Origin: Agelas oroides
Lineage: Eukaryota; Porifera; Demospongiae; Agelasida; Agelasidae
Direction of reading: 5' to 3'
DNA length: 64,000 nucleotides
Assembly: GCA_949130485.1 (NCBI GenBank)
Contig: OX422186.1
Span: 4,071,313-4,135,312 of the forward strand
The notes under the pieces are model-generated. The model was not told the origin of the DNA. It saw only the letters and a program-made list of their open reading frames with translations, and searched no databases. Of the stretch, positions 55,986 to 64,000 are shown piece after piece; position 1 is the first letter of the stretch; each line of letters begins with the position of its first letter. The translations under genes and the position numbers were made by a program.

Positions 55986-58349
55986 ATGGGAAACTCGTTT
56001 CGAAGACAACCTTTTGCGACAACTTACGAACCGCTCAAGACTCCAGTGGGGGAGGATAACGTACAAGTGGGTGTGCTGATTGCGTTTGGAATGATCGCCT
56101 TTTCTTTTCTCCTCGTTATACCTGGCATACGTGGCCTGGCGCTGTCGCACGTTATATTTGTGTATCGCGCGTGCAAGTAACACCACTGACAGTCAGATTG
56201 CTTTGCATGGCTGCAGTGCAAGAACAATCAGTAAACCGCATCTTTCTTAAATAAAAAGTACAAGCCTATAGGTGCATGTTATGCAAAGATGCGCAGGACT
56301 CGTTTCGGCCACTAACAGGCCGCATCAGCTGCACTGCATGAGTAACCTTTTTTTTTTTCTCTCTTCAGCGTTTGTGGGCAACTATACGAGTGTTTGTTGC
56401 ATTGTGGATAGGAGCGGTGATCCTAGTCTACAACTACGGTTCCTGGTACTCCGATTCAATATGTACTCGGACGCAATACATGGCTCATGCGGGGGTCAGC
56501 TCTCCTCAGTTGATTGAAGCTCGAGTTGGACTATCAATTGGACTGCGCGGCATCAACATAACTTTACTTGAAACTGAATATGAGCACCTTCTGCTTTGCA
56601 TTCGCATCTGCATGCTCCTTGTACGTAATGTGTCCTGCATGTGTTGTAATAAATGGGTAATGTTTGTAACTAGCAAACTCTACGTATTCTCTGTTACAGG
56701 CACTGGCCTGAATAACGCACCATACGTGCGACCATTCCCGGACGAGATCATCAACTACGAAGAGCAATTCTCATGGGCCGACCCCTGGGATCAAGGCCGA
56801 CTTGATTTTGGACTCTATGGCGGTCGTTTCAACCGCGAGTTTCGTGCAGCCAAGTTCCGCGGAATGCCCTACCCGATTCTTTGGATCGCCGAACACTTTA
56901 CTCTGGATGGAGAGCAGATAATCTGGTACAGAAAGTTCCGTGTTGCTGGATGGTTAACCCACTATCTTCTTTGGTAAGTCTCATTCTCTGCAGGGGCTCT
57001 AACATGCTTCATGCAATGTTATCAGTATGCAGATCCACACCCCCAACTCCCAAATACACGATTACCATCGTGATGCTATTCTGATTTCCACGTACAGCCT
57101 GACTGTCAGTGGTGTTGCATTTGCAACTTACCTGTTTTCAATTGCCTGCTTTGTCCTTAATATTCGGTGGGGAGCCATCTACATGCTCATTACAGGTTTG
57201 TAACTACATATACATTGCAGATTTGCCCTGTGAAATACATTGATAGGGTTACACTTGCCTGAGTGATTCTCCTGCAACCTGACAGCTAAAATTCTGTGAT
57301 GCTCCAAGTTTGCCATTACTTGCAGGTTTGCTTCTGCTTCTGTCCTGCCTCACATATGGAGTGACCATCATCAATGATCCACCGCTGACAATCCGCTTTT
57401 CTGACGGTACACTAAGCCCTCAGTTCAACTGTGCGTTCTGGTTGGTCTTGTGCACAGGGTTCTTGTCAACAGTAGCAGCATTAATGATAATTTTTATTGA
57501 CTTGAAGTGGCCATGGAAGACAGCAAAATTCTTCCATCACAGTATAATTGTGGATGATACAATGTTTGAGGTAAGGCAGCCTATGCCACTTACTATATAG
57601 CACACATTGTAGCTAGTTGATCGCTCAGCTGAAAACCATGCTGGTCTAACTCAAAATAAAGTAATTTGAATTGCCCAGAAATGCAAGAAAGGCCAAATTT
57701 GTAAAATTTTGGAATCCTTACACATCATAGATCAGGGTTGAATTTGCAAAAGCTTGAAGTTGCAAACAAAGATTTGCTAGCTAATTACACCTCAAGATAC
57801 AAACGGTAATCCACAGGCCAATTGTTGGACAGTGGACATACACTCTGAGTGCACATTCATATGTACCTTCTCTGTGAACGAAATTCTCATTCACAAGCAA
57901 GTAAGGAGAAAGTTATGGTAGAAGGAAAAACCCTCAACACGACCAGTGAATGCTTGCGGTTCGCTTAAAAGGGTTTCCTTTAAAGGAAACTATTAAGTGT
58001 TGTTAAGCACTTGAATTAGACTGCTATTAATAATAAACACATTTCTGTCCAGTGTCCACATTGTTGCCTTTGACAAGTCTCAATTGGCTATGCATTCACC
58101 ATAATCATAGTTGTAATAGGCACTCTTCCCCAACCCTACAGCAGTCAGCAGTATAGCCTTTGCATCCTGGATTTCATTCTGTGTGTAAATGTTTTACCCC
58201 TTAAGGGAGGAGAAGAGGATGAAGATGAGAATGACCTAGATCAGTCTGGCATTGTTTCACAAGGCAGCAAAGTCAGCCATGGAACTACGGCAGGAGGAGA
58301 AACCAGTGATTCAGAAGTGCCAAGGAGGTACCGTGGGCGTGGGACTTGA
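55986..58349 (+). CDS. DUOXA: Dual oxidase maturation factor (DUOXA)
   Basis: Six exons in consistent phase: 55986-56150 (donor tentative), 56369-56624 (donor tentative), 56700-56973, 57098-57195, 57326-57570 and 58206-58349, about 393 residues. DUOXA features: a first membrane segment ending LLVIPGIRG, then RLWATIRVFVALWIGAVIL, GLRGINITLL, IINYEEQFSW, FRGMPYPILWIAEHFTLDGE, FRVAGWLTHYLL and three more membrane segments (GVAFATYLFSIACFVLNI, GLLLLLSCLTYGV, FWLVLCTGFLSTVAAL), with an acidic Ser-rich cytoplasmic tail. Vertebrate DUOXA proteins are about 320-340 residues; the extra length lies in the first loop and the tail. The protein takes DUOX out of the ER and stays with it to allow hydrogen peroxide release. 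An AATAAA follows at 58611. No lesion seen; this is a host gene. Confidence 0.92.
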
Positions 58350-58610
58350 AGAGATTCTGTAAAAAGTATAAGAAGCGATGTACTTAGCAGGGATGGCAGT
58401 ACCAGGAGTGGCACAAGGCAATCTTCACAACATTATCACTGACAACACTCACAGCAGCAGGAGATACAGCTAGAAGAAATTACAGTTCATAATTAGTAAG
58501 ACTGGTCACTCGTTTGCTTTTTTGCGTGAATGGTTACAGTATATTATGTGAATGTGTCCGATTTGTACATGATTTTGCCATTGATTCTAATGATGATTTT
58601 AGCATCAAGT

Positions 58611-58616
58611 AATAAA
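58611..58616 (+). promoter_or_regulatory. Candidate polyadenylation signal of DUOXA
   Basis: AATAAA about 260 bp after the DUOXA stop codon, in an AT-rich region. The position is plausible for a 3' UTR end. Confidence 0.45.
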
Positions 58617-60107
58617 TAAGCAGGTACTTAAGCGTTGGCATTACATAGCAAAGGTGACTGTATGAATCTGTATGCATCGTCCCTTCTTTTGTGATAGTAC
58701 GCACAAAGGAAAAGTAATGTCATGTCTACCTACATACTCATCCCAACATTTGTACTGCAAAATTGGTTTCAGTTGGCATAACACCAACTAGACATAATTA
58801 TAGCTAGCTACAGTGAAGATATACAACTCTAAGAAAAAGATACTGCAACCCAGCCATGCATATATAGCCCAGCCAGCGGATATGTTGACAATACCCAAGA
58901 CAAAGTAGTACTCAAGGCAAGTACAATGGCCTATTGTTTGTTGTTAGTGAATAGCATCGTTCTCACGTGTATTGTCTCGTGTCTTGTTTATGCAGTTGAT
59001 CGCATGCCTCATTAACAGTTAATGCCCATCATTATAGGTTTCATGATATGTCAAGAAGTGGCTAGCTACTGCTAGTACCATTAATTTGTATGCAGGTACC
59101 GTAATAATAGGCACCCACACAAAATAAGCACCCCATGAATATAGGCACCCATTTTGATTACAGCAACCACATCTCATTTATAAGCACCCATACAAAAATA
59201 GGCACCCCACAAAAAAGGCACCCGTTACCGCACAAGTGATCAAAAAATGGAGGTTGGGGAGAGCTCTGGGATGCCTAGGAATGAAAGCCAACAACACACG
59301 AATCTTGCTAGGACTACAACATCTAAGAGGTTGCATTCCAATTTGTGTTTCGAGTTCTGTTTCTATGGGGTGCCATCATGCTATGGGGTGCCATATGTCA
59401 AAATACCCAGAAAACAACGATATTTATAAATATCACGTTATATAGCAAACAAATATCAAGATCTATGTAAATAGGAAACTTCCAGAGAAAATATAACTAA
59501 CAGCACGATATATAGCTAAATACCATGATATATAACAAACAGAACAATAGCTAAATACCATGATATATAACAAACAGAACAATAGCTAAATATCATGATA
59601 TATAGCTAAACATCATGATATATAATAGAACAATTGTATCTTGCGACCAGTTGGAATATACGGCACCAGAAACGGCACTGGAAATCCTGTTCACCTGCCC
59701 AACCCTAACCCTTACCCTACCGGTGTGCTAACTAACCCGAATTCCGGTGCTGTGTATCCCAATTGAATATTTTGACATATATGGCACCCCACAATGTACG
59801 TCATACAGGCCCAGAGGAAGCTAGAATAAAGTGCGGTAGGGATGGCCATTGAAAGCATGCATAAGCACACTAAATCTAGTGGGGTCTGGGGGCATGCCCC
59901 CCCCCCCCCCCCCCCCCCCCCCCCAAGGAAATTTTTTCAAATTTGATGCTCTGAGATCACTTCTCAGGCCATTCTGGACCCAAAACTAGAGCGTATTAAT
60001 TTTGTGGAGAAAATTTATACTTAATTAAATATTGGGGAGATCTGGCAATGGATCTCCAAATCACAAGCAACTGGCCATGATAAGTCGCTCTCCTTTCAGG
60101 CTACACG
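58617..60107. repeat. AT-rich repeats and a C homopolymer
   Basis: 59100-59230 repeats TAGGCACCC(A/C) words. 59470-59640 repeats TAAATACCATGATATATA units. 59700-59720 has CCCTAACCC-type traces. 59897-59924 is a 28-base C tract preceded by TGGGGTCTGGGGGCATG. No gene recognised. Confidence 0.7.
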
Positions 60108-60785
60108 CATTCACACCTCGGAGAATTGGTGCCATTTCGCTACTCCCATTTCACCTATATACTACTCATGCAAAATGTGACCAAAACAATGTGAAACAGT
60201 TGAAACTACAATCTCTGCTTCATTTTGGGGGTGATTGTGCTCATCTTATATAATTTCATTCTCTTTGGTAGTCACTGCTCCCTTGCAATGTCTGCTTTTG
60301 GCACATCTCCAAAAAATGCGGCCATCTCTTCCTCTTCTGTTGATAAGATACTTGTGTCCTTCGTAGATAAGTGAGCATGCTCCTCTCTGGGTTGTGACAA
60401 ACTCCATGACATGTGGCTGATTGAAATGACTGGCTAAGGTAGATACATTTTATGTGAAACTCACCTGTGACCCATTGGTTTTGAGTAAAGACTATAGGTC
60501 AAAGTGAAGTTAAAGACACTTCAATACGGGACAACCATAGTTTCAATTCCTTTTGATGAATAAATTAATGCACAATGTCATCAAAAGACATAAGAATTAT
60601 GATCCTTTTAGACAACGTATGCATGTATGTATGTGTTTGAAGACATTATGCATGATAGGCGAAATGGCACCGAGCGGTACGTAATAAGTAGGCGAAATGG
60701 GAGTAGGCGAAACGGGAGTAGGCGAAATGGCACTAACCCACCTCGGAGCGCCGAGGTGTGAATGCATGCAGCCTCGCATAGATAT
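60108..60785. mobile_element. Foldback element with GCATTCACACCTCGG arms (about 680 bp)
   Basis: The left side GCATTCACACCTCGGAG ... GTGCCATTTCGC reappears inverted at the right (GCGAAATGGCAC ... CACCTCGG ... CCGAGGTGTGAATGC). The right arm contains GTAGGCGAAATGGGA repeats and a perfect palindrome ACCTCGGAGCGCCGAGGT. No ORF, no clear target duplication. Confidence 0.6.
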
Positions 60786-60975
60786 TCGAGCAAGGGTGGA
60801 AAAGTGGTAGGCCCAAAGCCCTACCGGCCCTACCGCTTGCGCCGGCCCTGAACAGTTTTTAATCTAGGCAACACAGTGATGGACATTGATTAAGACATAT
60901 TCAGAACAAGACAATTTTCACTAAATAAAATTATGTAAGTAAATGCAAGACAAAACTAGGACATACACACTGGAG

Positions 60976-61503
60976 CTAGTTGCTACGACAACATGGCCCT
61001 CCTCTGGGTGGTGGCTCATTCACATTGGAACCATCCAGTCTAATTAACCGGTCTCCTTTGCCCACATTTTTCTTTGGATGGCTGGTTGATGTCTTCTCCA
61101 ACTGTGGTAGTAAGATCCTTTGGATGTGGTCAAACAGTTCAGTCACTCCATGTCCACTCTTTGCACTCGTCTCGAAGTAGAGTTTCTTTCCTTGAACATT
61201 CTTCAGGTATGAGTTGGGATTAAATTTGAGTGCATGCTCAACCTGCTTCCTGTGTTGCTCCTCTGCTAGTTCTTGGCCCTCAGTTGTCTTCACCTGCCTT
61301 CCCTCCACCGGGACCAAATCTAACTTTGTCCCCACGACCACTGTTAGGCATGTGTCCACTGAGTCTTCCAGTAAAGGGATAAAAACTTCCTGCAGCTTCT
61401 CCAGACTTTTGCTATCAGTGAGATCAAATGCTAGGATGGCCACAGATGCCCCACGGCAGTAGAATGAGGAGAGAGAAGCATATTTCTCCTCTCCTGCAGT
61501 GTC
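60976..61503 (-). CDS. Rab20-like small GTPase, last exon
   Basis: 175 codons from an AG acceptor (61504-61506) to TAG at 60976. It starts DTAGEEKYASLSSFYCRGAS (switch II; the W before DTAG would end the previous exon), then VVVGTKLDLV (G4, with TKLD where NKxD is usual), YFETSAKSG (G5) and a Cys-Cys end (GGPCCRSN) for prenylation. YCRGA and the long insert between G4 and G5 resemble Rab20, a vesicle-traffic GTPase of endosomes and phagosomes. The exon with the P-loop and switch I was not found up to 64000; it may lie beyond the window or behind the repeats at 61.8-62.9 kb. Confidence 0.82.
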   Translation of the reverse strand, partial: DTAGEEKYASLSSFYCRGASVAILAFDLTDSKSLEKLQEVFIPLLEDSVDTCLTVVVGTKLDLVPVEGRQVKTTEGQELAEEQHRKQVEHALKFNPNSYLKNVQGKKLYFETSAKSGHGVTELFDHIQRILLPQLEKTSTSHPKKNVGKGDRLIRLDGSNVNEPPPRGGPCCRSN

Positions 61504-61863
61504 CTGCAAGCACCAGAAATATGTACTAGTTATGTTGTCACAATCAAAATAAACAGGTTCTACATCAACATATCTATGTCAACATATTTCTATCTCCAGT
61601 TCTTACATAATGATGAGCTCATTACCCCTAAGGGAATATAATATTATAGTGGTTGCGGGGGACAGTGCAGGGAAAAGATTCATGCAAAACACAATACTAG
61701 TACACAAATATAATCCTTCCCCGCACAGTTTTGTTTGTAATTGTCAGTGCCATACTACAGTTTGTGTGTTTGAGCATTTTGTTACATAAACATTTACAAT
61801 AAGGCCATAATAATAAATATCATTAACCCTCAGCGCGCATGCGCACGAGGGTTACAGTACTTC

Positions 61864-61897
<34 letters not shown>

Positions 61898-62165
61898 ATG
61901 TCTGTTACAACTAGCTTGGTTCACCTGGCAGCTAAATCTCTGAAGTTTGGACACAGATAGGCTTCAAACTGAACGAGGATGTGTTTAAATTGAGCCGATT
62001 TCACCAAGAACGTTTCGTTCAAGAGTTATGCTGCGATTCGTTTGCCACAGTGAGCGCTAGTCGGCCATATTCTAGTCTGAGAACGAGTTCATGCGCCCTG
62101 GTCTGGGATCCCGGGAGTACTGAGAGTGCAGCGCTACAATATGTATGTACATGCATTGTCAATAC

Positions 62166-62485
62166 TAGTCTCGCAGGCCAGACTCTCACACGGGGAGGAG
62201 AGAGTCTGTGGTCAAATTCCCATTATCATCTCGTTTCTAACACGCCAAGAATTTCTTGCCGTGTTAATTGACTTAGTGGCGAATGGGGCGCGTGGTTGCC
62301 TTTTTTGGCATGCTACTTGGAGAGTGCGGCGTTTTAACGGAAGTCCTGCCTTTTCAGAACACGTCCCAATTATGTTCACAGCTACTTCATTAGGTACCCT
62401 GCTGCTGAGTATGCAATACCAAAGCCTGATGGGAATTTGACCAGACTCTCTCCTCCCCGTGTGAGAGTCTGGCCTGCGAGACTAG
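62166..62485. mobile_element. Nested MITE with TAGTCTCGCAGGCC ends (320 bp)
   Basis: The arms of about 57 bp (TAGTCTCGCAGGCCAGACTC ... TCAAATTCCCAT) are near-perfect inverted copies. The 8-bp GTCAATAC is duplicated at both sides (62158-62165 and 62486-62493). The target was the first unit of a 34-bp tandem repeat, whose other units show the uninterrupted sequence. Confidence 0.88.
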
Positions 62486-62625
62486 GTCAATACTGCTACA
62501 ATATGTATGTACATGCATGGTCAATACTGCTACAATATGTATGTACAGGCATGGTCAATACTGCTACAATATGTATGTACAGGCATGGTCAATACTGCTA
62601 CAATATGTATGTACAGGTATGGTAC
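62486..62625. repeat. 34-bp tandem repeat, four to five units
   Basis: GTCAATACTGCTACAATATG followed by TATGTACA(T/G)GCATG. The unit left of the nested MITE (about 62132-62165) belongs to the same array. Confidence 0.93.
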
Positions 62626-62865
62626 ATATCCAGGATTACCAGGGAATGTCCCACAGATTCCCTACTCACTACACATGCTCACTACATTAGGGAGTGGTTT
62701 GTTGGGGCAAGGTAAAAGGATACTAGGACAACTTGGGACACTGTTATCCTGTACGACTTTGTGTAGTCTCAGCTAGCTATCTAGTGTACCATCATACCGC
62801 ATGAATTTCCTTTGCCTACTTAGCTATGTCCTGTGACTGCGTTAATACTACACGCCGAGGGTTAA

Positions 62866-64000
62866 GCACTTCAGTGCTCTTCATTGTTTTCAGGTAACCA
62901 CGCATGCTAATTTCCACCCGCACGACACTTTTTAACAATGGTCACATGACAGTTTTTCCCTCAAGCATCCACATTTACCTTCGTAGCCAGTGCCTACTTT
63001 TTAATACCTGTTGTGACCCAGCTGTTCCACTCAGTCTCTATAGTTGTCCCACAAGGAAGGATGGTCTTTTTGTTGATACAAATCTGTGACAGTCTGAGCG
63101 GCTTGTACCTCATGAATGAGCTCGCAGCCATAGTGGAAATCTTCAATAAGATTTTGCACAGCAACAGATGAAAGGCTGTTCTGGTTTTGTCTTCTCCAAA
63201 AGACTATCTTCTTTGATTGCTTCGTTGCTTCGGCGTCTTCTGGACAATTTCAGACATTGTTTTCAAGGCTGATATCTTGCGAATTTGTGACTTTTTCTGA
63301 TTTATCTGAAAGACAGGTTAGTCTCGCAAGCCAGATCCTTTCCGTTTCCGTGGCAGCACCAATCGCATATCAGATACAAGTACTGGAAGCGATCAGCGCT
63401 GCAGAACAGAAATGGTCTGACTTGTGAGACTAAGCTAACAGTTTGTAAACATAAGCAAAAGGAGATGCAGCCCTCTTCGAAAAAGCAGAAATTGAAAGGT
63501 TACTAATTAAATCTTTAAATAGCTGACGCGCGCATGGTTTGGGTGGAAAAAATTGCCTGTGAAACGGTGGATCTTATTATTATGGCCCAAAAGGTGCCAC
63601 TTTGACTTAGCCTCACACCCAGACCAACATAGGCCTGGGTGTGAGGCAAAGTTCACCTGTGCTTACCCAGAGTGCTACGTTCCAGTCTCCCCACTTCTTC
63701 AAGGCCAGAGAGGCACCAATGCTCTGAGGAAGGCAAAGAGCAGATTTGGGTACAGATTATCATCCAAGGCATACAAATCGTACTCAGATGCCCATTATCA
63801 GCTTCCCTGTCCCCTAGCTGAGGATCCCTGGTACTATAGCTGTATTTCAGTTGTAAAGCTACAGTAAAGACTATTTGATCATCTTAATTTTAAGTTGAAA
63901 AGGTATAAATGACATGCTGAACAGTAGTCAGACAACATTTTATGCAGAATAGAAAGTTGAATCATGCGAGGTAAATGGTCAGCAAACAGCTTGAAAGAGA
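62866..64000. other. Right flank of the window
   Basis: No convincing gene. A 104-codon ORF at 63553-63867 crosses a perfect-type hairpin (63610-63647, GCCTCACACCCAGACC arms) and is not supported. A short MITE lies at 63318-63433. Confidence 0.4.
63318..63433. mobile_element. Short MITE related to the TAGTCTCGC family (116 bp)
   Basis: The left end TTAGTCTCGCAAGCCAGATC and the right end GTCTGACTTGTGAGACTAA are imperfect inverted copies. They share TAGTCTCGCA and GCCAGA with the larger MITE at 62166. Target duplication not clear. Confidence 0.6.

Larger units (their letters stand above)
61827..62861. mobile_element. TTAA-flanked piggyBac-like non-autonomous element (1,035 bp)
   Basis: TTAA on both sides (61823-61826 and 62862-62865). 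The ends CCCTCAGCGCG and inverted CCCTCGGCGTG match at 9 of 11 bases, and CCCT next to TTAA is a piggyBac trait. Inside the left end a second GAGGG makes a small hairpin, followed by a (TCTG)n run (61868-61908). It contains a nested MITE and a 34-bp tandem repeat. Confidence 0.6.

Noticed and set aside
61640..61690. P-loop-like GDSAGKR codons on the plus strand near the Rab20-like exon
   Set aside because: Wrong strand for the Rab gene, no GKS/T and no surrounding GTPase similarity.
63553..63867. 104-codon ORF near the right edge
   Set aside because: Crosses a hairpin repeat, contains no recognisable domain and starts without context.

Overview
This window looks like nuclear DNA of an early-branching marine invertebrate. 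Introns are short (about 50-250 bp) with GT-AG borders, there is an animal-type DUOXA (dual oxidase maturation factor) gene and a Rab20-like GTPase exon, and the window also holds two Helitrons, a P-element-type transposase gene, an APE-type LINE and many short inverted-repeat elements. I infer a sponge, because several encoded families (RPA-like OB-fold plus coiled coil, HIRAN cargo, P-element-like transposase, UBL-RecQ-transposase) remind me of repeat proteins common in sponges and cnidarians. No species call is possible. About 85% of the window is mobile or repetitive.

Layout. 1-7.0 kb: a large minisatellite built on GTAGAATGGGAGTAGAATCATC-like units that repeatedly flips orientation. It holds fragments of a Polo-like kinase and an alpha-tubulin gene and a TA-flanked inverted-repeat element. 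7.4-13.8 kb: a decayed Helitron (HUH Rep plus PIF1-type helicase) whose third intron contains a TA-flanked element carrying a HIRAN-domain ORF. 14.3-16.5 kb: an RPA70-like OB-fold gene followed by a coiled-coil ORF. 17.5-20.6 kb: an eight-exon P-element-type transposase gene. 20.7-25.8 kb: a LINE (minus strand) inserted between that gene and a convergent broken gene of an unnamed repeat family (26.3-27.5 kb). 27.9-30.1 kb: a second RPA-like plus coiled-coil pair. 30-38.5 kb: no convincing gene, but a nest of MITEs (two with 8-bp target duplications), hairpins, a palindromic minisatellite and a GT microsatellite. 38.5-44.1 kb: a second Helitron on the minus strand with no visible lesion (about 1,800 codons in three exons). 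44-47.8 kb: a perfect 130-bp inverted repeat, small ORFs and short elements.

48.0-53.9 kb: the most unusual gene, a decayed open frame joining a ubiquitin-like domain, a Cys/His zinc motif, a RecQ-type helicase, a long linker, a DDE (MULE-like) transposase core and a Tudor-like tail, split by a TTAA-flanked insertion. 55.0-55.5 kb: a broken zinc-ribbon exon. 56.0-58.3 kb: DUOXA, a six-exon host gene with no defect seen. 58.4-60.9 kb: AT-rich repeats and a foldback element. 61.0-61.5 kb: the last exon of a Rab20-like GTPase (minus). 61.8-64.0 kb: nested TTAA-type and TAGTCTCGC-type inverted-repeat elements.

The ordinary cellular genes are DUOXA (its protein escorts DUOX NADPH oxidases to the membrane) and the Rab20-like GTPase. 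Most of the rest can be read as mobile elements inserted into one another. The RPA-like/coiled-coil pairs and the UBL-RecQ-DDE gene are the best candidates for poorly described element-encoded systems. No database search was run; family names rest on motifs I can see and on recall.
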